Assembly (NCBI RefSeq): GCF_000346485.2
Contig: NZ_KQ976354.1
Location: 124,001 to 188,000 of the forward strand
Direction of reading: 5' to 3'
Source: Scytonema hofmannii PCC 7110
Lineage (GTDB): Bacteria; Cyanobacteriota; Cyanobacteriia; Cyanobacteriales; Nostocaceae
DNA: 64,000 nt
Shown here: piece by piece, positions 35,296-43,803 of the stretch
Layout: each line of letters begins with the position of its first letter
How positions within the stretch are numbered: position 1 is the stretch's first letter
The notes under the pieces: model-generated
What the model saw: the letters and a program-made list of their open reading frames with translations, nothing else
Told to the model about the DNA's origin: nothing
The model's database searches: none
Program-made: the position numbers and the translations under genes

Positions 35296-35655
35296 TTATT
35301 CTAGCTTCTTAATGAGGGCAATAATCATTCGACTCTCTTCTCGTAGCAAAGAAATAATTGGTTCTATATCTTCTTGTTTAGATAGACCTACCCGATGCGA
35401 TAGAATAACGTGTGTTTCTAATTCATTAACCGAGCCTTGAGCAATATTCAGAAATCTAATGTATTCAAGTGTCGATCTTCTTCCATATCCCTCGGCTATA
35501 TTGGCTGGAATAGAGACAGCGGATTTCCTAATTTGTTGTACCATGCCATATAACTCGTCTTTGGGAAAAGGTTTAGTCAAAAAATAGCACTTTTCGGCTA
35601 TATCCATACCTTTTTGCCAGATTTTTAAGTCTTTAAAATCATTAATCTCTGCCAT
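35296..35655 (-). CDS. Four-helix-bundle (S23/IVP-type) protein carried inside the insertion sequence
   Basis: 119 residues from ATG 35655, preceded by GAGGG; an upstream start adds seven residues. The conserved S23 pattern is clear: FKDLKIWQKGMDIAEKCYFLTKPFPKDELYGMVQQIRKSAVSIPANIAEGYGR, then EYIRFLNIAQGSVNELETHV. These small helical proteins were first seen encoded in 23S rRNA intervening sequences and are now known widely; their role is unclear. Here the gene is 38 bp after the transposase stop and within the inverted ends, so it is a passenger. Confidence 0.9.
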   Translation of the reverse strand: MAEINDFKDLKIWQKGMDIAEKCYFLTKPFPKDELYGMVQQIRKSAVSIPANIAEGYGRRSTLEYIRFLNIAQGSVNELETHVILSHRVGLSKQEDIEPIISLLREESRMIIALIKKLE

Positions 35656-35693
35656 GAAAACCCTCAAGATTATCAAAATTCATCAATGTTTAG

Positions 35694-36975
35694 TTAGCAA
35701 TTGAAATGCCAAGTTAATAGGCACCGAATTCGAAAGTTGTCAAAATTTCTAAAACCATAAGCAGCGCGTTTGATGAGCTTGAGTTTGTTATTAATACCTT
35801 CTACAACTCCGCTTGTTGTCCTATTATCAAAGTAAGCAACGATCTCATCTAGCCAACGAAGTATTGTGTTATAGCTCTTAGGAAAATGTTTTTTCGCTTT
35901 AAATAACCATGTTCCTAGTTTAAATAATCCGGCTTCCCAATTACTTATTGTTTCAAAAATTTGTCGAATTTCCTCTTTTAATTCATGCATGATTTTTAGA
36001 CTAGGAGAAACTTGTTTGACTTCAATTAATTTCTCTTGTTGGACTTGATTTAGATCTTCTTCATTCTTAAGTAAAATATATTTACTTTTTGTAAGTCCTT
36101 GTAAAATTTTTTCACTGTCTGCTTTATCTTGAGGAGATTCCGCTTTTTTTATAACTGATTCTATTTGACTTTTTTCTCTCTTTCTTTGTGTATCTAGTTC
36201 CTTGTTTATCTGTACCATTACATGAAATCTGTCAGCCACTACTTGTGCATGAGGCATTAATTCTTTCACTAAACTTTTATAACCTTGCCATAAATCTATA
36301 CTCACTTCTTCTATTTTATCTAAAACATCATTCCCCCATTCAATTAAGATTTCTCTTATGACTTCTTGTGTGCGCCCATGTAAAATTGTAATTGGTTTAG
36401 ATGTATCCAAATCTGTTAAGACTGCACAGTAATTTCCATGACCTTTCACCAAAGCTATTTCGTCAATTCCCAGTCTTTTTAATCCGTCATGTTTTGATGA
36501 AGATAATCCTGTAGATGCATCTTTTAACATTCTTTCTATTTCTTCTGTCGTCACAATTCCTTTGGATGCAACACTGTGAATATCGTTTTCTAAAACGTCT
36601 TGTATTATTTTTTGAGCTAATCTTTTTGTATATGTCCTTTTTCGGCTTACGAAATCTAATTCTTCACTAAAAGGTTTTTTACACACCTCACATTTGAATT
36701 GTATAAAAGTTTATTTCTAAAAAAACTGGTTTTTCTCCAAATGGTAAGTCTTTTACTATGTATCGATGATTTTGATGTAATCTATGACTTACGGTTCCAC
36801 AACGTAGGCAAATACTATAATCAGAAATTGATTCGGTTTGTAGTATAAGTCCAATTCCAGCATGAAGCCGATGGGATATGACTTTTACCCCTTCTATATC
36901 CAGAATTTCCGTTAAAGCTTTAATACCTTTTTTCCTTACCATAACTGTTAGATTTACAAAAATGTTATCAGGCAA
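35694..36975 (-). pseudogene. ISL3-family transposase, split by a frameshift
   Basis: The first frame (36975-36688) carries the N-terminal zinc-finger-like part (SICLRCGTVSHRLHQNH) up to PVFLEIN. The second frame (to 35694) resumes with QFKCEVCKKPFSEE and continues through the helix-turn-helix and DDE core (LGIDEIALVKGHGNYCAVLTDLD, then VSIDLWQGYKSLVKELMPHAQVVADRFHVM, then the final Glu region NRTTSGVVEGINNKLKLIKRAAYGFRNF). A one-base shift near 36690-36710 joins them. Together about 415 residues, close to normal ISL3 length. Decay, a sequencing error or, less likely, programmed frameshifting could explain it. Confidence 0.88.
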
Positions 36976-37130
36976 GGCAAACAGAAAACTTCGTTTCTTT
37001 CTTCACTGTTCCCCGTTCCCTGTTCCCTGTTCCCTCTTCAGTACTTGTTATTTTAGCATAACAAGTACTGAAGAGCCAAACTGCTATATGCTCAAAGGTT
37101 ATCAGTCCTAAGTTTATCGGGGGGAATTAT

Positions 37131-37586
37131 ATGAACACACCAATAAAGCGAGCTTTTTTAGATACAGAAGATGGTCAGATTCTCTACTGTATCAGTGGGG
37201 AAGGATCTGCTTTGGTTTTACTGCATCAAAATTTCAGAAGTATTGACGAATTTCGCGAGCTAATACCAATTTTTGCTCGAGAAAGACGTGTCATTGCTAT
37301 GGATTTGTTAGGGTTAGGAGGTTCTGACAAACCTCCACGAATGTATTCAGTTGAAGAATATGCTAAAACTGTTATCTGGCTTCTAGATGAATTAGGTATA
37401 AAAACAGCTAGTATTTTGGGAAACCACACGGGTGCTTACATAGCAGGAGAAGTGGCAGCTGCATATCCAGAGCGCGTCGAAAAACTTATAATCTGTAACG
37501 TAGATGATTTTAACGAATATGCACCATCTTTTCGTTACTACTCAAGTCCTGATCCCGAATATGAATCCGGGACATATGAGACGTAA
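37131..37586 (+). pseudogene. Alpha/beta hydrolase, N-terminal fragment
   Basis: 151 residues covering only the N-terminal half of an alpha/beta hydrolase: VLLHQNF oxyanion region, MDLLGLGGSDKP, and the elbow LGNHTGAYIAGEVAAAYPERV, where the usual nucleophile Ser position reads His. About 270 residues would be expected. The tail from about residue 135 runs through sequence that on the other strand encodes an arylmalonate-decarboxylase-like fragment, so the true 3' half has been lost at a rearrangement point. ATG 37131 has GGGGG upstream at moderate spacing. Confidence 0.75.
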
Positions 37587-37698
37587 CGCCCCGTACTGCC
37601 ATCGCGTAAAAATCGGGTTCGACGATTGTGTTCGTGCTTGGCGCAAGCACCCCGAATTTCTTTCGCCATCCTAACGTGTCTGTCATTGTAAAAGTCAA
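37510..37698 (-). pseudogene. Maleate isomerase/arylmalonate decarboxylase family, N-terminal fragment
   Basis: 62 residues. The text GWRKKFGVLAPSTNTIVEPDFYAM is the recognisable N-terminal of the Asp/Glu racemase-like AMDase/maleate isomerase family. About 240 residues would be normal; the fragment stops after DLSSNEKMVHIR. It overlaps, tail to tail, the truncated alpha/beta hydrolase at 37131-37586. Both genes are cut at the same place, so one recombination or deletion event is likely. Confidence 0.7.
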
Positions 37699-37866
37699 TG
37701 TATCCTGCTACTGGGTGACAAATAATTTTCATGATTTCACATTTTTGAAATTTTTAGCTAATTTATGAGCTTTTATATCATTGTTTTCAAACCAATTCGC
37801 CAATAGTATCCTAGAAGAGGATGGGCTTTCTGCTCTCATACTGTAATTACTAAATTAAAAACAGAA

Positions 37867-38865
37867 ATGGTTAAAGCACATGAAGACAATAAAAGCTCAG
37901 ATTCACTCCATAATAATGTGAATCTTTTACACACAGACACGGGTATTCAAATGAACAAAAATATCTCTGTAGGGCGCAAACATGTAGAAAGTGAAGAGTC
38001 ACTTAACTCAGTTCTCAACTTTCCACAAGTGCCGTTTGAGGTCAAAAACTTTGTTAGCGATCGACACGCTACTGCTCAAGTTTTATCCGTCAACGAAGGT
38101 ACAGGTGAATCTACACAGCGAGTAGTCCTGAAAAAGGGTTGGAACGCACCTGTTGGTCACTTTACTACGGATGTGGAAATTTTTGTGTTAACAGGTGTAC
38201 TTTGCCAGGGTGGGTTTTTACTACGCAATCTCAGTTACTCTTTTATCCCGGCTGGCATACCTACTGGTCCTTGGAAAACAGAACAAGACACCATTCTTTT
38301 GTGGATGCCAGATGCCGTCCCCACTTACATAACAGAAGATTACGCAAATCTTCAGCAAATCCCGGAAAATTCTGTATATCATCCAAATATGCAGACCCAT
38401 GAACGGATGACTGAGTATGTTCCATTGCAAGAACTCCACGCAATGAAATGGGAAAGCACAACCTTTTTACCTCCTGGGTCAGCGCGTAAAAGCCTGTATA
38501 CCAATAAAAAAACTGGACGCGCTACATGGATTCTCGGTCTAGTCCCTATGTGGACTGAAGGCAACTTTTATGCTGGTCATCCTACTACTGAGGAAGCATA
38601 TGTCATTTGTGGAGATGTGCTTGGACATTGGTCTATGAACGACGATCCTTTTAATAGACGCTACACAGCAATGTGCAAAGACGGCTATTACTGGCGACCT
38701 GCACATATTCCACACGGTCCGTTCTGGACAGAAAGTGGAGCACTACTTTTATTTCGTACTAATGACCGCCTGGACTGTTATTGGATACTGCATAACCCAG
38801 ATATTACTCAGCAAGATCAGTCACGTCTCCGGGCTGCACTTGATAAGGGACTTCCAAAGAATTAA
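37867..38865 (+). CDS. Bicupin protein (two cupin domains, DUF4437/ChrR-like)
   Basis: 332 residues; Met29 is an alternative start. Two cupin barrels are visible. The first contains GHFTTDVEIFVLTGVLCQGGFLLRNLSYSFIPAGIPTGPW and the second GHPTTEEAYVICGDVLGHWSM with WRPAHIPHGPFWTESGALLLFRT. Each carries the Glu of the first cupin motif and a His-containing second motif, so metal binding is plausible. Enzymatic or sensory role unknown. It follows the AMDase fragment and precedes a SnoaL-like gene, which could be remnants of one catabolic or biosynthetic cluster. Confidence 0.8.
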   Translation: MVKAHEDNKSSDSLHNNVNLLHTDTGIQMNKNISVGRKHVESEESLNSVLNFPQVPFEVKNFVSDRHATAQVLSVNEGTGESTQRVVLKKGWNAPVGHFTTDVEIFVLTGVLCQGGFLLRNLSYSFIPAGIPTGPWKTEQDTILLWMPDAVPTYITEDYANLQQIPENSVYHPNMQTHERMTEYVPLQELHAMKWESTTFLPPGSARKSLYTNKKTGRATWILGLVPMWTEGNFYAGHPTTEEAYVICGDVLGHWSMNDDPFNRRYTAMCKDGYYWRPAHIPHGPFWTESGALLLFRTNDRLDCYWILHNPDITQQDQSRLRAALDKGLPKN

Positions 38866-38983
38866 TTTCTAGGCATTACATAAATAATAATAATTATTAT
38901 TAATAGAAGAAAGCGGCTGCTGCTTTCTTCCCCAATATACGCATGAAAAGTCTACACTCATAATCCATTCGTGACAGGTTATT

Positions 38984-39370
38984 ATGACAGATAATACTTT
39001 AAAAATTGCTCATCAAGCATTTGAACACTTTAAGCACGGTTTGGAAACGGGCGATTGGAACCAGTTTTTAGAAATGGTTACCGATGACTTTAATTTCTGG
39101 TTTCCTATGGGGAAATATCACGGCTTGCATGAGGGAAAAGAAAAAGCAAGAGAATTTTTTCAATATGTTGCTGAAGCTTTCAGAGGTGGGCTAGCTGTGA
39201 CATTAGATCGCGTGACAAGCAATGAAACAACGGTGGTTTTTGAATTTCGAGATGAAGGGCAGTTATTTGGAGAACCTTATAAAAATCGGGTAGCTGTTTC
39301 TTTTGATGTGCGGGAGGATAAAATTTGCAGCTATCGAGAATACTTTGGTAGCGATGGCAAATCCTATTGA
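38984..39370 (+). CDS. SnoaL/NTF2-like small protein
   Basis: 128 residues with the cone-shaped NTF2/SnoaL pattern: AHQAFEHFKHGLETGDWNQFLEMVTDDFNFWFPMGKYHGLHEGKEKAREFF, then VTSNETTVVFEFRDEGQLFGEPYKNRVAVSFDVREDKICSYREYFG. Members include isomerases, cyclases and dehydratases as well as simple binding proteins. Function is not assignable. It is 118 bp after the bicupin gene on the same strand. Confidence 0.8.
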   Translation: MTDNTLKIAHQAFEHFKHGLETGDWNQFLEMVTDDFNFWFPMGKYHGLHEGKEKAREFFQYVAEAFRGGLAVTLDRVTSNETTVVFEFRDEGQLFGEPYKNRVAVSFDVREDKICSYREYFGSDGKSY

Positions 39371-39546
39371 TTAACATAGATCTCACTCTTCATCAGAAAT
39401 TTTTCTACCCTTCAATCAGAGCCTCATCCTTTGCATTGCCGTTTTGCACAATTACCTTTTCAATGGAAAACCCCAGCTATCAAGCCAGGGTGAGAATGGG
39501 AAGTCCAAATGTCGATAAGAGTTTTTGATAGCGAAATCCACTCGTC

Positions 39547-39717
39547 TTAACCAGCTGCAAAAGCAACTAGAACTAAAGTCGTGACAAGTAATGTAGCAAA
39601 CACGCCTTGAATAACGTATTGACGCTGCTCCCAAATAGCGGGGTATTCAGCAAATTGCATTTTTGGCTCGGTTGGGTAGTTATTGAGGATACCGTCTTCG
39701 TTAACAGTGGTATACAT
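39547..39717 (-). CDS. psb34: Psb34 (small Hlip-like photosystem II assembly protein)
   Basis: A 56-residue protein on the minus strand, beginning MYTTVNEDGILNNYPTEPKM and followed by EYPAIWEQRQYVIQGVFATLL. The N-terminal TVNEDGILNNY signature and single membrane helix match Psb34, formerly the ssl1498 family of light-harvesting-like proteins. Psb34 binds the photosystem II assembly intermediate around CP47. It is too short to be noticed by length filters. It stands alone between the SnoaL-like gene and a MITE. Confidence 0.9.
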   Translation of the reverse strand: MYTTVNEDGILNNYPTEPKMQFAEYPAIWEQRQYVIQGVFATLLVTTLVLVAFAAG

Positions 39718-39964
39718 AGCTCGTTTCTTTGTTTGTTATCTTATGTAAATAAATATAACGATATTATTACAAAACATCAAGAGTGCTTGACGTAGAAAAA
39801 GAAATAGTATCCATAAGATGAGCTAATCAGTGAGTTGTTGCGATACGGCTATATTGCCGTAATCGTTCGCTTATCGCAATTAACATATCTTGTCTCCATT
39901 CGTCACAGGTTCCCTAGATCTACGCCTGATTGATAGAAGCGCAACTCCTTGCGCCCCTACTAAA

Positions 39965-40085
39965 GGACTTCCAAGAAATAAATTATCCATCTTGTGGGAT
40001 GGGCGTCCTCGCCCGTCCTATGCTGGTGGCGGGCGGGGACGCCCGCACCACAAGAAATTTTGGGATATTTTTTATTTGGAAGTCC
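39965..40085. repeat. MITE with 10-bp terminal inverted repeats, abutting the photolyase stop
   Basis: Ends GGACTTCCAA (39965-39974) and TTGGAAGTCC (40076-40085). The interior has an imperfect GC-rich hairpin around 'gggcgtcctcgcccg' and 'gcgggcggggacgcccgc'. It ends immediately before the photolyase stop codon, so it may act as a terminator for that gene. The rest of 39718-39964 holds no gene I can support. Confidence 0.7.
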
Positions 40086-41567
40086 CTAACCACTAACCAT
40101 TCCCTCTTTTTGCCTTTGATATCTTTCTTTAAATAGTCGTTGCTGTTTGTTGTGATCCACAATCGGGTCGGGATAGCCCACAGCGCGACGTTCTATAGGA
40201 GTGATTTTACCTGTCACCAAATATTCTGTGTCTATAGATCGCAATTCAGGAACCCATTTCCGTATATATTCGCCTTCGGCGTCAAATTTTTGTGTTTGGC
40301 TAGCTGGGTTGAATATTCGTATGGGTTTTGGGTCCATACCACTAGAAGCACTCCACTGCCAACCACCATTATTCGCAGATAGATCGCCATCAATTAATCT
40401 ATGCATAAAGTATTTTTCTCCCTGTCTGGGATCGATGAGCAAATCTTTAGTCAGAAAATTGGCGACAATCATCCGACATCGGTTGTGCATCCAACCTAGT
40501 TCGTTCATTTGGCGCATTGCTGCATCAACAATTGGGTAACCAGTCCTTCCCTCGCACCAAGCGAGTAAGTATTCTTCGTTATTATCATAAGGAAAGTTTT
40601 TAAAAGGTTGGCGAAAGGCTCCATCTGCTAGTTCTGGGAAGTTATACATTGCGTGTTGATAAAATTCTCGCCACGCTAACTCTTGTTGCCATGCACGAAT
40701 GCTAGTTTCTGTTTCTTCGCTGCGACTATTTTTTAACGCGTCTAGAGTTGCTTGCCAAACAGTGCGAATGCTAATGACACCAAATTTCAAAGCTGCACTC
40801 AGTCGGGATGTACCGTCGATGGCTGGAAAGTTACGCTGTTCTTTATATTCTTCAATAGCACGGGTGCAAAATTCTTCTAACCGTTCTTGTGCGGCGGCTT
40901 CTCCTGGTTCGATGATTAATTCTCCATCCCATTGTTTGCCTAAATCTTTTGCAGTGGGTAGTTTTATTGCCCCAGCTTGCTTTGCGATTTCTTGTTCGGC
41001 TTCTGTTAATCCTGTCAAATCGTGTTCAGAATCGCCGAGATTTTGTTTAGACGCGCCATGGCGCGTCTCTACAGGGGATGATTTTGGTTTGCTAATCCAA
41101 TTTTTCCAAAAGGGAGTGTATACGGTGTAAGGCTGGTTTGAACCAGTGCGTATACTGTCTGGAGGATGTAATAGCTGATCCCAGTTTTTTTCAAGAAACT
41201 CAATGCCATTTTCCTTTAACCCATCTATTGTGATGCGATCGCGTTCTTGAGAATAGGGTTCTACATCCCAATTCCAGAATACAGCCTTTGCACCCAAAGC
41301 TACTGCCAATTTTGGAATGGCTTGGGTAGGTTCGCCATGAACAATGAGTAATTGGCTACCCATTTGAGCATATCGTTCTTGTAGCGATCGCAAACAGCCA
41401 ATCATGTAAGTCACTCTGACTGTAGCAACATCATCCCGTTCGAGAATATTTGGATCGAGACAGAAAACACCTACAACCTTTGGGCTTTTTTGTCTTGCTG
41501 CAGCAAGTCCCGTATTATCAGAAATGCGTAAATCGCGGCGATGCCAAAACAGAATTAAATCAGACAT
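40086..41567 (-). CDS. phr: Deoxyribodipyrimidine photolyase (class I CPD photolyase)
   Basis: 493 residues. The N-terminal photolyase domain starts [21 protein letters not shown]. The FAD domain contains [27 protein letters not shown], the Trp-rich [38 protein letters not shown], and the closing [23 protein letters not shown]. The enzyme repairs UV dimers with light. A short stretch near residues 167-182 ([13 protein letters not shown]) is encoded by an 18-bp perfect palindrome of repeat type (41050-41067), an in-frame insertion in a surface linker. The stop abuts a MITE. Confidence 0.95.
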   Translation of the reverse strand: MSDLILFWHRRDLRISDNTGLAAARQKSPKVVGVFCLDPNILERDDVATVRVTYMIGCLRSLQERYAQMGSQLLIVHGEPTQAIPKLAVALGAKAVFWNWDVEPYSQERDRITIDGLKENGIEFLEKNWDQLLHPPDSIRTGSNQPYTVYTPFWKNWISKPKSSPVETRHGASKQNLGDSEHDLTGLTEAEQEIAKQAGAIKLPTAKDLGKQWDGELIIEPGEAAAQERLEEFCTRAIEEYKEQRNFPAIDGTSRLSAALKFGVISIRTVWQATLDALKNSRSEETETSIRAWQQELAWREFYQHAMYNFPELADGAFRQPFKNFPYDNNEEYLLAWCEGRTGYPIVDAAMRQMNELGWMHNRCRMIVANFLTKDLLIDPRQGEKYFMHRLIDGDLSANNGGWQWSASSGMDPKPIRIFNPASQTQKFDAEGEYIRKWVPELRSIDTEYLVTGKITPIERRAVGYPDPIVDHNKQQRLFKERYQRQKEGMVSG

Positions 41568-41606
41568 TCCATCCCACTGGCTAGTTCCACTGTACTAGCT
41601 TAACAG

Positions 41607-41700
41607 TTATTTGTTATTTGTTATTTGTTATTTGTTACTGGTCACTGGTCACTGGTTACTGGTCACTGATTACTGGTCACTGATTACTGGTCACTGATTA
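41607..41700. repeat. Heptamer short tandem repeats
   Basis: Four copies of ttatttg followed by about eight copies of variants of tactggtcac/tgatta. Typical STRR between photolyase and the dioxygenase-like gene. Confidence 0.85.
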
Positions 41701-41783
41701 AAACTGCATATAGTCTATCGGGTATGGGTGGATTTTTTTATCAGATTTTATTATAATTTTTAGAGTAATTTAACAAATATATA

Positions 41784-42326
41784 ATGGCTAGTCTACTTTT
41801 AGAAAACGGTACAGTCGAAAGCAATTTAGTTGAAATCACTCGCGAACTCTCTCCACTTGGGATCTACCTCAGACACTACGATCCCGGTACTTCCATATTT
41901 TTGCCAGACTTGATTTCACAAGAAATCCTGACGAATAAAGAGAAAGATTATATTTTAGAAATCCATGACAGTCTTTTTGAATTTCTCAAAACAGAAGGAA
42001 ACTATCTTTGGAGTGACTTGTTAACCCTGCATCCTGGGTTATCCCAACTTCAGATGCTGATCGACACATATAATCGTTACCATGTACATATTGCTCCTGA
42101 AGCCCTCTACATACTAGCAGGGGAAATGATTTTCGGATTTGTACGTCCTGACGGCAGTCAGGTACAGCTTCTAGTTCAATCACAAGATTACATCCACATT
42201 CCAGCCAGAGTCGAGCATTGGTCAAGCCCCGCAGCATCATTACATTGTAAAGCAGTACGCTATTTTACAACTGCAGACGGTTGGATACCACAGTATACTG
42301 GAACTTCAGTGACCAGTGACCAGTGA
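41784..42326 (+). CDS. Acireductone-dioxygenase-like cupin
   Basis: 180 residues. Core motif RYHVHIAPEALYILAGEMIFGFV supplies His-x-His and the Glu of the acireductone dioxygenase metal site, and DYIHIPARVEHWSS supplies the last His. Acireductone dioxygenase acts in the methionine salvage pathway. No other salvage gene is adjacent, so the assignment is by motif only. The last seven residues (TSVTSDQ) and the stop are encoded by the first units of a heptamer array, so the native C-terminus may have been replaced. Confidence 0.78.
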   Translation: MASLLLENGTVESNLVEITRELSPLGIYLRHYDPGTSIFLPDLISQEILTNKEKDYILEIHDSLFEFLKTEGNYLWSDLLTLHPGLSQLQMLIDTYNRYHVHIAPEALYILAGEMIFGFVRPDGSQVQLLVQSQDYIHIPARVEHWSSPAASLHCKAVRYFTTADGWIPQYTGTSVTSDQ

Positions 42327-42411
42327 CCAGTGACCAGTGACCAGTGACCAGTGACCAGTGACCAGTGACCATCAACAACTAACAACTAACAACTAACAAC
42401 TAACAACTAAC
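42307..42411. repeat. Two heptamer arrays (cagtgac and taacaac)
   Basis: About nine copies of cagtgac (42307-42370), then about five of taacaac (42373-42411). The first array begins inside the coding end of the dioxygenase-like gene; the second ends at the stop of the CBS gene. Confidence 0.88.
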
Positions 42412-42414
42412 CAA

Positions 42415-43209
42415 TTATTCAACATCTTCACATCGGACTAACAACTGTTCCATAGCTTCTGCTAGAGATATCAACTCTGTCCAAGAAGAACCACTGACTA
42501 AATCTTGAGCATGAGCTAATCGGTTTCGCAAGTGTTCGGCGGATTTTAAAAAACGCTCTCCAGAACGCTTGGACTTAATCCCAAGCTGTTTGAGAAGTTC
42601 TGGTTGATGTAAAACTAATTCTCGCTTGTCACAAAATTGAATGTAATCAAGTAAATCTGTGGCTTCGTTTCTTTCTTGACTCTCTTGCCACAGCCGTCTG
42701 GCAATTTCTATCCTTTCTGATTTTAGCACTTGTTGCCAGGAATCTTGGGAATAGTAACGCCTTACTAAACGAAGCAGATTCATCTCCAATAGGGTTAACA
42801 AACCAAATAGGAGCATTCTGACTGGTGCTTTTTGCAAGTCCCCACAGGTGACAATTCCACTGACGCGGTTGCAGTCTAGCACAAAAAGTCTGGAAGTTTG
42901 TTGCAGGATAGGTAATAACTTCATCAGAGGCGTAGAGATAGCAATCAATTCTTTTGGATGAAAAACTTGCTGGTAATCGCTGCACTTACCTTGTTTAACT
43001 TTAAGACTGTTCCGCTCTAAATAACCACTAACAGCACCTTCTGACTCTACTCCAACGACATCAAAATCTTGCATTACCATCCAGTGCCATACTTCTGCTA
43101 CGTCTGCATCTGCTGGAACTGCTTTGAGGGGTTCGGCTACATACTCAATGGTAATGCTGTTTTCAAACAGATTTCTTAAATCTTGAGAACGGGATTTTAG
43201 ATGTTTCAT
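42415..43209 (-). CDS. CBS-domain protein with C-terminal HEPN-like helical region
   Basis: 264 residues. Residues about 20-125 form a CBS pair (VPADADVAEVWHWMVMQDFDVVGVES, then GYLERN, then LFVLDCNRVSGIVTCGDLQKAPVRM). After a helical middle, the C-terminus (ERFLKSAEHLRNRLAHAQDLV) resembles HEPN-type or Swt1-like helices. CBS pairs usually bind adenosyl ligands. A regulatory role is inferred. Flanked by heptamer arrays on both sides. Confidence 0.72.
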   Translation of the reverse strand: MKHLKSRSQDLRNLFENSITIEYVAEPLKAVPADADVAEVWHWMVMQDFDVVGVESEGAVSGYLERNSLKVKQGKCSDYQQVFHPKELIAISTPLMKLLPILQQTSRLFVLDCNRVSGIVTCGDLQKAPVRMLLFGLLTLLEMNLLRLVRRYYSQDSWQQVLKSERIEIARRLWQESQERNEATDLLDYIQFCDKRELVLHQPELLKQLGIKSKRSGERFLKSAEHLRNRLAHAQDLVSGSSWTELISLAEAMEQLLVRCEDVE

Positions 43210-43363
43210 TTTTATGCTTAGTTGTTAGTTGTTAGTTGTTAGTGGTTTGAAGGTGTACAGTCTTGAGTTTTCACCACTAACTACTGTACGGGCGCGATCG
43301 CATTGCACCCCTACTAACTAATAACAATCTTGAGATAAAATATGCCGATCGCCGATCAAACGT

Positions 43364-43397
43364 CAAGCGCCCAGGCCAAAAATAGCCCAGGCGCTTG
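43364..43397 (-). terminator. Hairpin downstream of the copper-binding gene
   Basis: CAAGCGCC and GGCGCTTG arms with an inner GGC/GCC pair and an A-rich loop. It lies 41 bp after the stop of the gene at 43438. There is no clear T-run, so the terminator role is inferred from position. Confidence 0.4.
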
Positions 43398-43437
43398 AAT
43401 ATTAGGTTGCAGATCGCCTTCTGCTAGGTCGAAAGAA

Positions 43438-43803
43438 TTAGGCGTGCATCATTCCCATCATCTTGCAGCTTTCAGCACACTTGTGGCAAGCAGCTGCACA
43501 TTCCATCATCTTGGAATCGTCGCTCATTTGTTCGCACATCATTCCACACTTCTCGCACATTTCAGCACAAAGCATACAGGTGCGATGCATGAACTCAGAG
43601 CCACTCATCATCATATTCATTGCCATCATGCACATTTCAGAACAATCACGCATCATGCTCATCATGCCCATGTCCATGTGCTTGCCACTTTTTGTCATGC
43701 AGTGAGTCATGGTTTCCATACACATTTTGTGGCAGTCCATGCAAGCCTGCATGCAAGTTTGCATTTCAGCAGTCATGTTTTCATTCATCATCATCATCAT
43801 CAT
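43438..43803 (-). CDS. Cys/Met-rich four-helix copper-binding protein (Csp/DUF326 type)
   Basis: 121 residues starting with a run of six Met after GGAGGA at 9-base spacing. It is packed with Cys and Met in helical CxxxC spacing (MQTCMQACMDCHKMCMETM, then CSEMCMMAMNMMM, then CMLCAEMCEKCGMMCEQM, then CAAACHKCAESCKMMGM). This is the pattern of copper storage proteins, which bind many Cu(I) inside a four-helix bundle. No signal peptide is visible, so a cytosolic Csp3-like role fits. The many 'cat' codons give a His-rich frame on the opposite strand, which is a shadow. Confidence 0.88.
   Translation of the reverse strand: MMMMMMNENMTAEMQTCMQACMDCHKMCMETMTHCMTKSGKHMDMGMMSMMRDCSEMCMMAMNMMMSGSEFMHRTCMLCAEMCEKCGMMCEQMSDDSKMMECAAACHKCAESCKMMGMMHA

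Larger units (their letters stand above)
35182..37077. mobile_element. ISL3-type insertion sequence with long inverted ends and a passenger gene
   Basis: 1,896 bp bounded by GGTTCTTCAGTACTTG and GGCTCTTCAGTACTTG (inverted). The inverted ends run about 82 bp: a complete hairpin palindrome followed by four ggaacag-type heptamers and gtgaagaaag, with few differences between ends. The flanks share the 7-bp direct repeat AAACTGC (35175-35181 and 37078-37084). Inside, on the minus strand, are a frameshifted ISL3-like transposase and a four-helix-bundle protein gene. The solo palindrome at 3329-3374 is the same end sequence. Confidence 0.85.

Noticed and set aside
37538-37732. 64-residue minus frame overlapping the AMDase fragment
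   Set aside because: It is out of frame with the recognisable family sequence at 37510-37698 and has no motif of its own.
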